Positions 15,616-24,298 of a stretch of 64,000 bases of DNA are shown here, one piece after another. Below the pieces are notes generated by a model. It was not told the origin of the DNA, did not search any database, and worked only from the letters and a program-made list of their open reading frames with translations. This DNA is from Photobacterium rosenbergii (lineage in GTDB: Bacteria > Pseudomonadota > Gammaproteobacteria > Enterobacterales > Vibrionaceae). Numbering within the stretch: the stretch's first letter is position 1; each line of letters starts with the position of its first letter. Made by a program: the position numbers and the translations under genes. The DNA is taken from NCBI RefSeq assembly GCF_003026455.1, contig NZ_PYMB01000022.1, positions 1-64,000 of the forward strand. The letters are read 5' to 3'.

Positions 15616-16347
15616 ATGATATATCAAATCAACGTCTCTCGACTATTAATACTATTCATTTTTTTTAGCGTACCTTCCTTTGCTAGTATCATGCAAGTAT
15701 CGGTGCCCAACAAAGTAATGACAATAGATTCTAATAGCAAAGATTCATCAACACTTATTCAAATATCCAATCCCGATAAGGAGAGCCCAAAGTTTGTAAA
15801 AGTCGGCGTTTATTATATTTCCCCTAAAACTATAGGAACCGGACATGAAGAGCTCATAGAGATCAGTGGAAAGCTAAAGAAAGACGAATTAATTGTCCTT
15901 CCAAATAAGATAGCTATTCCACCAGGGGGGCGAACTAACGTAAGAGCAATATATACCGGCAAGGCGATTAAAGCAGATAAGAATTATAAGATCCGCTTTT
16001 ACCCAGTTACAGAAGTCGAATATACCGGTATTGAAAACAAGGACGAAAAGAAAGCTACATTGTTCTTTTCAATGTCCTCTACCACGTTTGTCACCGTCGT
16101 CAAATCGAACCCAACTTACCAACTCGACATCGAGGGCAGCAAGGTGACCAACAGCGGTGACAGTATAACCCTGCTGCAGAGTTGCAACATTTGCAGGGGA
16201 AATGACTGCAAAGTATTTACGGAATTTCGTCTGCCACCCAAGCGCCAATTAGATTTCAGCTTAATGAACAAGGGTAAAAGCCAATTATCCTGGCAATGTG
16301 ATTTAGTCGAACCTGGTATCGGTAAGAAAGTAATCACTAGTCAATAA
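15616..16347 (+). CDS. Class 5 fimbrial periplasmic chaperone (CooB/CfaA type)
   Basis: A 243-residue periplasmic chaperone with a signal peptide ending SVPSFAS. The body has the immunoglobulin-like layout of pilus chaperones: an N-terminal edge (MQVSVPNKVMTIDSNSKDS), IPPGGRTNVRAIY as the conserved basic/strand region, then a second domain. It has four Cys in two close pairs (QSCNICRGNDCKVF and WQCDL), a feature of the alpha-clade chaperones. It would hold pilin and adhesin subunits in the periplasm and deliver them to the usher. It sits 70 bp after the pilin gene and 15 bp before the usher gene. Confidence 0.85.
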   Translation: MIYQINVSRLLILFIFFSVPSFASIMQVSVPNKVMTIDSNSKDSSTLIQISNPDKESPKFVKVGVYYISPKTIGTGHEELIEISGKLKKDELIVLPNKIAIPPGGRTNVRAIYTGKAIKADKNYKIRFYPVTEVEYTGIENKDEKKATLFFSMSSTTFVTVVKSNPTYQLDIEGSKVTNSGDSITLLQSCNICRGNDCKVFTEFRLPPKRQLDFSLMNKGKSQLSWQCDLVEPGIGKKVITSQ

Positions 16348-16362
16348 TATGTTGATAATCCT

Positions 16363-18837
16363 ATGACACAAATAATGAGAATAACAATACTTGTCTTGGC
16401 GGCGCTATATTGCTACGAAGGTGCAGCCACACAAACAAACACTTTCGCTCAGCAAAATAATAGTTTCAGTTTTGTCACTCCTGCCGGTTTCAAAGAACTG
16501 CTCGGCCATACAGCCACACCTACTGAATTGCTTTATTTAAATAAAACCATTGACGAGGGTGAGATTGTTTTATCCAAAAGTGGTACAAAGCACTACCACT
16601 CGGATGGGCAAGAGCTTGAGCTCAACAAGTCATACAGCTGTGCCTCAAGCGCGCTCATCCGCGACATCATTGACAGTGAAAGCCTCTGCAGGGCATTGAG
16701 CTTTACGCTAAAAGAAAAGTACGAAGACAAGGTACTGCTTGTATATCTTCAACCTAACGATATATCCGTCCCAGCACTGAACCAACATTTCGGTATTGAA
16801 GCTGATAGCAGCATAGGCTCTCTGGAGCGGGAACACATAGGTCGCAGCACGGTGAATACGGTAAGCGGAAGCGTACGATACAACGCCAACTTCACGGAAG
16901 GTGACAATTCCAACGGCTCCCTATCACTGTTCGGGCAGATTTCTTATGCTGAATACCTCATTGAAGCCGAACCGAACTTCGACCATTACAACGGGGACAA
17001 TTCGCTCAACGTCGGTAAGTTACTGGGTTCAAGAACCTATGCCGGTATAAAACATGAGCTAGGATTCAAGTCCTCTGGTCAGAACAACCTGTACAACTCG
17101 AGTATCGGGGTCATCCCCAGCCGCAACATGGTGGGCGGCTGGTACTCGTCAACCAGCGAAACATTCAGGAACAAACAGCAAGGAACGGGATCCCCCCTGC
17201 AAGTGTTCATGCCATTTACCGGCATGGTTGAGGTTTACCGCAGCAACCGCCTGCTCTACATCACACGCGCAGAGGCTGGGATGGCACAAATTCCGGTCTC
17301 TGATTTTCCGATCGGTGTCTATGACGTGTCAATTATTCGCCGGTCTTTAAGTGGCGAGGAACTAGAGGCCATTACAGATACGGTCAGCAACTCGCTAACC
17401 GACAATGGTTTTACACTAGCACTGGGGATGATGAACTCGAGACACCATCAACTTGATGTACTGGATGGAGAATACGATGATCTGGCAGCAGGTTTCGCCT
17501 ACCAGTCCAAAATCAGTGACTTCACTACCGGTTCGTTCTCGATACTGAACATAGGTACAAACCAATATTTCCAGTCGACGATCAATTACCAGCCAGCTTT
17601 TCCTCTGGGCGTCAAACTATCAACCGAACTCGATATCCAATCAAAAGACTGGGGGATAAACTTACAGGCAAACTACAGCGGTACACTGCTGGACAAGATG
17701 GTAAACAGCAACTTCAGCTACCGCTTTAGCGATCTGCTCGGTGCCGAGAGCCATTCGTACTTCTTGAACGTATCTCTAATGCCGAACCAGCGTTATTCCA
17801 AGCTGTTCATGCTCAATGCATATACGTCAAAGGCGAGTGCGCCGCAATACAGTAGTGACTACAACGAGTTGAGTATCGAGAACCAGAATGCCGTCAGCGT
17901 ATTCGGCGTACCAGCGAACTTGAGTACCTCACTGGGGACCTCATCGACCGATGACCTGCTAGCCACGATGTCAATCAATTTTACCCTAGGAGCCCGACGG
18001 GACTACTCACTGAGCACCAACTTCATCTATACCGGGCAGAGCGAGTCTTCCTATGGCGAAGTCATCATGTCAAGGCAGCTGCCGGAGGAAAGCAAGCTGA
18101 GCCAGTTGACCTTCACTGCCGGAGGGGGAGAGGAGTTCGCACGGCTCGGTGTCGATGGTAATTTCAGGTTCGACAGTGCCAATGCATATCTGGGCAGCTT
18201 TGTGTACCGAGATTCCCAGCAAGGAAACTATAACAGCAATCAATATGGAAGGGTCAGTGGCAACATGTACTTTTCAGGAACCCATTATGCCTTCGACCGT
18301 AACAGGGCCAGCTCTGGGGTTATCGTCAATATGGACACCCAGCCAGGAAGCAATATCGAGGTGCGCGCGGATGTCAGCGGGGGGAATTCCGTCAAGCTTA
18401 GGGATAGCAACACTCTGGTGACCGTACCCATTTTCACCGAAAGCAGTATGTACATAAATTCATCGAATGCCGTCATCGATGACTATAGTCACGAATTCGT
18501 GCTTTACAAAGGCAACTATGCGTTTCTTTCCATCGACCCGAGACAGACGTTTGAAGCCGCTGGTTACATCGACTTCAGTGACTTAGGCAGCGACAGCGTT
18601 ACATTGAAGAACCACGAGTCCAAGATCACCGTCAGCAACCACGAATCTACCATCGATGTGCTCGGTACCGTCAATGAGGAATATTTCCAGCTGACAGTAT
18701 CACGCCAGTACCCGGTGATAGAGCTGCTCGACAGCCAGGGCCGCGCAATCTGTACCGTCAATCTTGACGACAGCCTGATATTCAGCAACAGCCAGGATTT
18801 CGTGTATTTGGGCAAAATAGGGTGCCACAATGGGTAA
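16363..18837 (+). CDS. Class 5 fimbrial outer-membrane usher (CooC/CfaC type)
   Basis: An 824-residue usher that forms the outer-membrane assembly pore. The signal peptide ends near residue 23 (EGAATQ), followed by an N-terminal domain, a long beta-barrel region rich in alternating strands (e.g. YAGIKHELGFKSSGQNNLYN), a plug-like segment and C-terminal domains with a Cys pair (GRAICTVN and KIGCHNG). Length is close to CfaC-type ushers (about 870). The final four codons overlap the adhesin start, implying coupled translation. Base composition rises here compared with the upstream AT-rich genes. Confidence 0.88.
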   Translation: MTQIMRITILVLAALYCYEGAATQTNTFAQQNNSFSFVTPAGFKELLGHTATPTELLYLNKTIDEGEIVLSKSGTKHYHSDGQELELNKSYSCASSALIRDIIDSESLCRALSFTLKEKYEDKVLLVYLQPNDISVPALNQHFGIEADSSIGSLEREHIGRSTVNTVSGSVRYNANFTEGDNSNGSLSLFGQISYAEYLIEAEPNFDHYNGDNSLNVGKLLGSRTYAGIKHELGFKSSGQNNLYNSSIGVIPSRNMVGGWYSSTSETFRNKQQGTGSPLQVFMPFTGMVEVYRSNRLLYITRAEAGMAQIPVSDFPIGVYDVSIIRRSLSGEELEAITDTVSNSLTDNGFTLALGMMNSRHHQLDVLDGEYDDLAAGFAYQSKISDFTTGSFSILNIGTNQYFQSTINYQPAFPLGVKLSTELDIQSKDWGINLQANYSGTLLDKMVNSNFSYRFSDLLGAESHSYFLNVSLMPNQRYSKLFMLNAYTSKASAPQYSSDYNELSIENQNAVSVFGVPANLSTSLGTSSTDDLLATMSINFTLGARRDYSLSTNFIYTGQSESSYGEVIMSRQLPEESKLSQLTFTAGGGEEFARLGVDGNFRFDSANAYLGSFVYRDSQQGNYNSNQYGRVSGNMYFSGTHYAFDRNRASSGVIVNMDTQPGSNIEVRADVSGGNSVKLRDSNTLVTVPIFTESSMYINSSNAVIDDYSHEFVLYKGNYAFLSIDPRQTFEAAGYIDFSDLGSDSVTLKNHESKITVSNHESTIDVLGTVNEEYFQLTVSRQYPVIELLDSQGRAICTVNLDDSLIFSNSQDFVYLGKIGCHNG

Positions 18838-19897
18838 AGCAAAAATGAATACAATGATCCGAATTTTAGCCACTGCAAGCTGCTTGGCTTTCTGGTCCGG
18901 GCTGGTACAGGGTGCTCAATATACTATACCTATTAGCCTGCTCTACTACACCCCAGGAGCTACAAGCAACTATGTCTTTCCAAGGTCGGGAGTAGCAAAT
19001 TCAGCTCTTTGCTCTGAAAATAAACCTTATGCCAACCAATATCTCTTAAATGGTAAATCACAAGGTATACACTCTCACACGTTGAACATACGGATTGGAC
19101 AGCCAGCGGTTGTGACCCTGTATGAAAGTAAGGGAAAAGGCACAGCACAATTAAAAATATCACCATTGGGTGTGAGAAAAACAGCAAGTTTGGGTTGGGT
19201 TGGCCCCCTTAAATCGAGCGACACCTGTGCTAGCCTTAATTTATCCTGGGATTTCTTTGTAGAAAAAAGTATCAATAGCAATAGCACGTTAGAAGAGACG
19301 CCGTACCTTAACACAAACCCGACATTCTATTACACTTTGGCATTTGAGTTGCTTGACGCTAACAATGTCCCTCCAGGGATTTACTATACGAGGGGTGGAT
19401 ACCAGTTCAAAAGTAGCGAACTTGCAATGAGCCAAGGCACCACTCAATCCTCGATGGTCTCACCATACATCCCAACCCTCAGCTTGGTTGTCGGCCATGT
19501 GTTTAAGATTGATATGCCCTATACCTCGGTGTCACTGATGCAATCTTATGGGAATGATGATATTTTCACCGGAAAAGTCCGTTTCCGAGCACAAAGTAAT
19601 GAGCGCTATAGTATCACCATGACATGTAGCAGTCCGAGCTCTGCTACCTCTGGTGGGGACTGCAACTTTGCCGGTACCCAGATGGAACTGGCAACTCAGG
19701 CACGGTTCCCCAAGCAAGGAAGGACTTTTGACTTGCGACATAATATCCCTACCTATATCGATGGTGCAGATTTTACCGACAGCCTTTATGAATACCCAGG
19801 GTATATTGACTTCACTTTATCTGGAGTCAGTCAACACGGCGAAACGGGCAAGACCTATTTTGATACTGTAAACCTCACCTTCGAGGCCGATTTCTAA
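18830..19897 (+). CDS. Class 5 fimbrial tip adhesin / minor subunit (CooD/CfaE type)
   Basis: A 355-residue protein with a signal peptide ending LVQGA, and a two-part layout of an N-terminal adhesin domain (about residues 30-225) and a C-terminal pilin domain that ends GYIDFTLSGVSQHGETGKTYFDTVNLTFEADF, as in CooD/CfaE. In that family the tip protein starts fibre assembly and binds the host receptor. Start ATG at 18830 overlaps the usher gene by eight bases; an in-frame ATG at 18845 is an alternative. It closes the operon; no clear terminator follows. Binding target is unknown for this lineage. Confidence 0.85.
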   Translation: MGKAKMNTMIRILATASCLAFWSGLVQGAQYTIPISLLYYTPGATSNYVFPRSGVANSALCSENKPYANQYLLNGKSQGIHSHTLNIRIGQPAVVTLYESKGKGTAQLKISPLGVRKTASLGWVGPLKSSDTCASLNLSWDFFVEKSINSNSTLEETPYLNTNPTFYYTLAFELLDANNVPPGIYYTRGGYQFKSSELAMSQGTTQSSMVSPYIPTLSLVVGHVFKIDMPYTSVSLMQSYGNDDIFTGKVRFRAQSNERYSITMTCSSPSSATSGGDCNFAGTQMELATQARFPKQGRTFDLRHNIPTYIDGADFTDSLYEYPGYIDFTLSGVSQHGETGKTYFDTVNLTFEADF

Positions 19898-20163
19898 GGC
19901 TCCCCCACAGCAAAGAAGAAAGCTTCCCCTGACTTATCCATAGGTTCAAAGCGCGACGAGAATAACTGCTGATTACAAAAGGAGAAATACAAGCAGTGTT
20001 CTCCAGCGCTTTTAGATAATGGACCAGTCTTCACAGCGGCATAAATCAGCTCACAAAAATACAACAAAAAAACAGCATTTCATGGTAATTGAACAATTTA
20101 ACCTCATAATAAGAGTAGATTTTTCATTCTATTCGCTGACACCTAAACCAAAAGGTAGCAACT

Positions 20164-20562
20164 ATGACGTGGCAAGTTTCTGAACTGATCCCACTTCTCA
20201 GTGAGCACGAAGGCTGGGAAGTAGAACAAAACGACCAAACTCTGGTCCTGCGCAACGAAGACAATATCGAAGCCTTCTTGGCCGTTTCTGGCGAGCAAAT
20301 TCTGGTAGAGGTGCTGCTATTCCCGGCAGAGCAGGTCAACGACATTGACTCGCTCAACAACGACATCTTGCGCACCCACAAGATGTTCCCGCTATCGACT
20401 ATCGGCATCAATGAGATTGCCGGCAACGACTACTATGTTGCGTTCGGTTCGTTGTCTTCCCAGTCAAAAGCAGAAAGCATTGTAATTGAGGTTGCGACGC
20501 TGTTCCGCAATGTCGAAGCCTTCATCGAGCTATACCAAGATCACCTCAAGGAGGTTGCGTAA
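20164..20562 (+). CDS. yjfI: YjfI family protein (DUF2170)
   Basis: A 132-residue soluble protein of the DUF2170/YjfI family, almost the same length as E. coli YjfI. It has no catalytic motif that I can see; the fold is likely alpha/beta. It is the first gene of a yjfI-yjfJ-channel-yjfK-yjfL-yjfM array and its stop overlaps the start of the PspA-like gene by one base (TAATG), so the two are coupled. In E. coli the same order occurs without the channel. The family is poorly characterised; a role with the PspA homologue at the membrane is inferred from constant linkage. Confidence 0.85.
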   Translation: MTWQVSELIPLLSEHEGWEVEQNDQTLVLRNEDNIEAFLAVSGEQILVEVLLFPAEQVNDIDSLNNDILRTHKMFPLSTIGINEIAGNDYYVAFGSLSSQSKAESIVIEVATLFRNVEAFIELYQDHLKEVA

Positions 20563-21248
20563 TGAGTGTCTGGAAGAAACTGTTCACCGCGATCAAAGGC
20601 GGTGTGAACGAAACCGCCGAGTCGGTTGCCGACAACCAAGCTCTACGTATCCTCGATCAGGAGATCCGTGAAGCCAAACAAGAGCTACGCCGTTCTGACG
20701 AAGCCTTGGTCAGCATCGTTGCCAAGCGCAAGATGTCACAGCAGAAAGTCGATGGCTTCCAGCAGGGAATCGAAGAGTACGAGGGCCATGCCCGGGGGGC
20801 GATGGAGAAAGGCCAGCAAGATCTTGCCCTTGAATGCGCACAAAAGGTCGCTGAGCTACGCAACGAGCAGCAGGCAGAACAAACCTACCTCGACCAGTTT
20901 ATTGCCTCTGAGCAAAAGATGCGTACCAATATCAGCCAAGCCAAAGACAAACTTCGCCAGTTAGAGCAGCAAGTGGATGTGGTCAAGGCCAACGAAGCGG
21001 TGCAAAAAGCCCAGTCTGCGGTATCGGCAACCAATGTTGGTGCCAATGCCAAGATGCACACGGCGGTCGAGTCACTTGAGCGTATCAAGCAGCGTCAGGC
21101 CGAAAAGTCGGCACAGCTTGAAGCTGCTGCCGAAATGGCAGAAGAGCAATCGGGCAGTAGCCTCGACAAAAAACTGGCCGACGCGGGGATAACTGCAGGC
21201 AAGCAGTCTTCTGCAGAAGATGAACTAAAGCGTATCTTGGGCCAGTAA
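20562..21248 (+). CDS. yjfJ: PspA/IM30-family protein (YjfJ)
   Basis: A 228-residue protein that is almost entirely predicted coiled coil, with the PspA/IM30/Vipp1 layout: a short amphipathic N-terminal helix (SVWKKLFTAIKGGVNE), then long heptad-rich helices and an Ala/Gln-rich end. Members of this superfamily assemble into ESCRT-III-like rods on damaged inner membranes. This paralogue is the YjfJ branch rather than the pspABC one, since pspB/pspC/pspF are not nearby. An ion-channel gene follows 23 bp later, which suggests a link with membrane potential or envelope stress. Confidence 0.9.
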   Translation: MSVWKKLFTAIKGGVNETAESVADNQALRILDQEIREAKQELRRSDEALVSIVAKRKMSQQKVDGFQQGIEEYEGHARGAMEKGQQDLALECAQKVAELRNEQQAEQTYLDQFIASEQKMRTNISQAKDKLRQLEQQVDVVKANEAVQKAQSAVSATNVGANAKMHTAVESLERIKQRQAEKSAQLEAAAEMAEEQSGSSLDKKLADAGITAGKQSSAEDELKRILGQ

Positions 21249-21271
21249 CCGCAGTTTTATAAGGAGGTTGT

Positions 21272-22306
21272 ATGTCATTGTGGCTAGTATTCCGGCGCTG
21301 GGCAGCTCAGCATTTCCATGCGCTAAGTGGCAGAAACCTCCTCCTGTTAGTGATTGGCTATACCGTTGTCAGTTATATCTTGCTCTTTGCTGTAGGTGAG
21401 TCCGCACTCATACAAAGCCCAACCGACTTCTTGTATTACCTGGTGGTCAGTGCCTCTACAGTAGGTTACGGCGATATGTCGCCATCAACCGTAGCCGGAA
21501 AATGGGTCGTTATGCTGTTTGTGATCCCTGGCGGTTTGGGACTATTTGCCTTAGCGGTTGGTCGAGTCGCAAGTGTCTTTATTGATTACTGGAAACAGGG
21601 ATTGTTAGGCCGGAGGAAAGTATCGGTGGAAAACCACATTCTGGTGCTAGGGTGGAACGAGCAGCGTACCCTGCACTTGATAAAAATGCTGCAATACGAA
21701 GAAAAAGGCCACCGAGCCATCGTACTGTGTGTCCGCCCGGACATTGAAAACCCGTTGCCGGGCGACATTGAATTCGTCCGCACGCCAAGCTTTACCGACA
21801 GCCAATCAATGGCAAGGGCGGGTGTCGAAACTGCAAGCTGTATTGTTATCGACAACAGTGAAGATGACGTGACACTCTCTGCAGCCTTGTTCTGTGCCAA
21901 CCAAAACCCCAACGCCCATATCTTGGCTTACTTCAACGATGAGTCATTGAGTGATCTGCTCAAGCATCACTGCCCTAATGTGGAATGTATTCCGTCGGTA
22001 GCGGTCGAGATGCTGGCAAAAGCTGCTATCGACCCTGGTTCAAGCGAGCTTCACCACGAGCTACTTAGCACCCACAAAGGGATGACCCAGTACGCAGTAC
22101 AATTCCCAACAGACTCGAAGCCAAGCAAGGTTGCGCCGCTTTTCAACGGCTTCAAGCAGCAATATGAAGCTATCCTTATTGCCATCGATACAGGCAAAGG
22201 CGTGGAATTAAACCCACCACTTGAGCGTGACGTCCCGCCCGGTGCCAAGCTGTTTTATATTGCCGACGAACGTGTAGATCAAATTGACTGGTCAAAGTGC
22301 ACCTAG
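21272..22306 (+). CDS. Two-TM potassium channel with RCK domain
   Basis: A 344-residue inner-membrane channel subunit. One membrane helix at residues 22-42 and another at 80-100 flank the selectivity filter in ASTVGYGDMSPS, the K+ channel signature. After residue 115 a TrkA-N/RCK-type domain follows (HILVLGWNEQRTLHLIKML), ending around residue 240, plus a C-terminal domain. Four subunits would form a pore gated by a cytoplasmic ligand. It is inserted between yjfJ and yjfK, which are adjacent in E. coli. Ribosome site AAGGAGG. Ion specificity is from the filter only. Confidence 0.9.
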   Translation: MSLWLVFRRWAAQHFHALSGRNLLLLVIGYTVVSYILLFAVGESALIQSPTDFLYYLVVSASTVGYGDMSPSTVAGKWVVMLFVIPGGLGLFALAVGRVASVFIDYWKQGLLGRRKVSVENHILVLGWNEQRTLHLIKMLQYEEKGHRAIVLCVRPDIENPLPGDIEFVRTPSFTDSQSMARAGVETASCIVIDNSEDDVTLSAALFCANQNPNAHILAYFNDESLSDLLKHHCPNVECIPSVAVEMLAKAAIDPGSSELHHELLSTHKGMTQYAVQFPTDSKPSKVAPLFNGFKQQYEAILIAIDTGKGVELNPPLERDVPPGAKLFYIADERVDQIDWSKCT

Positions 22307-22364
22307 CAAGCATCAAGGTATCAACTCACAACACCAAACAACACCAAACAACACGGGAGTGTTT

Positions 22365-22997
22365 ATGTTTGACTGGTTCAAGAAGAAACAACCACAGGCC
22401 GCTCCCCCGAGCAGCCCTGAAATTTTGGGTTTAAGGCTAGGTGGCGCTTTCGAGCTTGATGATCTGAAGCTGCGGTTAATAGAGCCAGACCTGATTATCG
22501 AGGGGGCCTCACGCACCCAACTCATCAAAGCGGTCGGTGAAGTTCACCTCGACGAGCAAACCCGCCTGCTGCGCTATTACACCGACGATGATGGCTTTAT
22601 CCAGGTATTAACCCACGGCACAACCGAAGCCGATGTCAGCGAAGTCAAACTCTATTACTTTTACGAATCGCGCCCTATAGATACCCAGAGCCAGTGGCAG
22701 CATTTGCTCGATCATGAAATCGTCAAACCGAGTTGGGAGCTAGAAGGCTTTCAGTTCGACAAAGTCTGGGAAAACTCCCGTCCCGTTGCCATGACAGAAA
22801 AAACCTGGCTAGAAAATGGCACCATCAGTGAAACCGATCAGTTTGTGATGATTTACGAGCGCAATACCGGTAATGAACAATTCGAGTCTCTGCTTGTGGC
22901 TGGTGAGGAGAAAATCTACCACAACCAAGCCGAGCGCTGCGTCGCTATCAGTACCGGCTTTGATTTATCACCCACAGATTTCAAGCTAATAGGCTAA
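22365..22997 (+). CDS. yjfK: YjfK family protein (DUF2491)
   Basis: A 210-residue soluble protein of the DUF2491/YjfK family. The start ATG at 22365 is chosen because GGGAG lies five bases before it and the product MFDWFKKKQPQ has the usual opening; extension to 22284 would run back into the channel gene. The 5' leader contains a short direct repeat (ACACCAAACA twice in 22331-22350). Biochemical function is unknown. Linkage to the PspA-like protein and to YjfL and YjfM is conserved across gammaproteobacteria, implying a shared complex or pathway. Confidence 0.85.
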   Translation: MFDWFKKKQPQAAPPSSPEILGLRLGGAFELDDLKLRLIEPDLIIEGASRTQLIKAVGEVHLDEQTRLLRYYTDDDGFIQVLTHGTTEADVSEVKLYYFYESRPIDTQSQWQHLLDHEIVKPSWELEGFQFDKVWENSRPVAMTEKTWLENGTISETDQFVMIYERNTGNEQFESLLVAGEEKIYHNQAERCVAISTGFDLSPTDFKLIG

Positions 22998-23030
22998 CAT
23001 TCAATTGTTTAGACAAAGAATAGGATTAAC

Positions 23031-23447
23031 ATGGAAGTACTTACTAACTCACTTGCCGGCCTAGGCGCATTTCTTCTTTACTTTGCCCTGTCACTGGCAT
23101 TCTTGCTGGTATTCAAGTTCGTCTACGTCCGCTTTACCCCACATGATGAGTGGAAACTGGTTAAAGAAGATCAGAACATCGCAGCAGCTATCGGGCTATC
23201 TGGCTCTATCATAGGTTACTGTCTCGCTATCGCCGGTGCAGCCAGCAACTCGGTTAACCTCATTGATTTCGCGTTATGGGGGATTGTTGCCCTGTTCGCC
23301 CAGTTGATTGCCTTTGCTATTTTGCGTTTCGGCTTCATGCCAAAAATCGTCGAGCGTATCGAAGCGGGCGAGATCCCTGCCGGTATCGTCATGGCGGCCA
23401 CCTCGGTGTCTGTTGGCCTGCTCAATGCCGCCTGTATGACATACTAA
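23031..23447 (+). CDS. yjfL: DUF350 membrane protein (YjfL)
   Basis: A 138-residue inner-membrane protein with four predicted helices and the DUF350 pattern, including AAAIGLSGSIIGYCLAIAGA after the second helix region. DUF350 proteins often appear as one or two tandem repeats of two helices; this one has two. It lies 33 bp after yjfK and 10 bp before yjfM. Function is unknown; it is regularly coupled with YjfM and with an ATP-grasp glutathionylspermidine-synthase-like enzyme (YjfC), which is not present here. Confidence 0.87.
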   Translation: MEVLTNSLAGLGAFLLYFALSLAFLLVFKFVYVRFTPHDEWKLVKEDQNIAAAIGLSGSIIGYCLAIAGAASNSVNLIDFALWGIVALFAQLIAFAILRFGFMPKIVERIEAGEIPAGIVMAATSVSVGLLNAACMTY

Positions 23448-23457
23448 GGGGGACGCC

Positions 23458-24096
23458 ATGAAACGCAGTAAACATGTCGTTCTCGCCAGTATGAAAAAGA
23501 ACTGGCGCCCGATCTCAATTGGCTCAATGGCTGCTCCCATGACCGCAGTTTTTGCAACAGCTGTGCTCTCCGGTTGCAGCGACAGCAACGAAGATGCAGT
23601 TATCTATGAATCGCTCAATGATTGTGTGGATGACAACCCGAACTACACCGAAGAGTGCAAAGCCGCGTACCAATTTGCCTTGCAGGAAGCGTCCCGCACT
23701 GCGCCAAAGTACAACTCCCGCTATGATTGCGAGGCAGAGTTCGGTACCAATGCCTGTATGCAGCCGCAAGGAAATAACTGGTTTATGCCTGCTATGGCGG
23801 GGTTCATGTTTGCAAGAATGTTAGACAGGGATCGCGGTGGCTATTATTCACAGCCAATGTTCCGTTCCTACTACCCCGGCAGTATTTTTTACGACCGCTG
23901 GACCACTGCCGACGGCTATGACTACGGCCGAAGCGGTTACAAGAACACTAAGGTACGGGTAGGCAAAGATCAGATGAAACCTAAACCCACCGTCAGTCGC
24001 ACGATTTCTCGCGGTGGTTTTGGTTCAACGGTATCAGCAAAATCAGGTTGGAGCAGCAGCCGCTCTTCGAGTGGAAGCAAAGGGTGGGGAGGCTAA
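23458..24096 (+). CDS. yjfM: DUF1190 protein (YjfM)
   Basis: A 212-residue protein of the DUF1190/YjfM family. A basic N-terminus (MKRSKHVVLASMKKNWRP) is followed by a hydrophobic segment ending in VLSGCSD at about residue 40, which could be a lipobox or a membrane anchor. The middle has conserved Cys in ECKAAY and DCEAEFG; the C-terminal third is rich in Ser, Gly, Arg and Trp (SGWSSSRSSSGSKGWGG), typical of the family. It ends the yjf array. A strong terminator lies 150 bp downstream. Usual partner yjfC is missing from this locus. Confidence 0.85.
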   Translation: MKRSKHVVLASMKKNWRPISIGSMAAPMTAVFATAVLSGCSDSNEDAVIYESLNDCVDDNPNYTEECKAAYQFALQEASRTAPKYNSRYDCEAEFGTNACMQPQGNNWFMPAMAGFMFARMLDRDRGGYYSQPMFRSYYPGSIFYDRWTTADGYDYGRSGYKNTKVRVGKDQMKPKPTVSRTISRGGFGSTVSAKSGWSSSRSSSGSKGWGG

Positions 24097-24244
24097 GCAG
24101 CCTATCTCTCATCACAACATCACTTTTTGAAAAGAAGCCAATCAATACTCATCAAAAAGTGAAATACGATCTGATCGACCAGTTCGCCTCCCGCGTAGTT
24201 AACATTGACAAGTTCATATCTCGTCAATTTGTTCCTTTCATTAC

Positions 24245-24276
24245 AACCTGCACATCCTTGTTGCAGGTTTTTTTTG
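24245..24276 (+). terminator. Terminator after the yjf array
   Basis: Perfect 8-bp stem AACCTGCA/TGCAGGTT with a 9-base loop, followed by an uninterrupted run of Ts, 150 bp after yjfM. Confidence 0.85.
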
Positions 24277-24298
24277 TCTAGACGTTGTTCTTATAATC

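Noticed and set aside
9719..19897. The AT-rich island as a prophage or transposon
   Set aside because: No transposase, integrase, phage structural genes or terminal repeats are present in it.
22331..22354. Short direct repeat ACACCAAACA before yjfK, considered as a CRISPR-like or regulatory repeat
   Set aside because: Only two and a half units with no spacer structure; most likely simple-sequence slippage.
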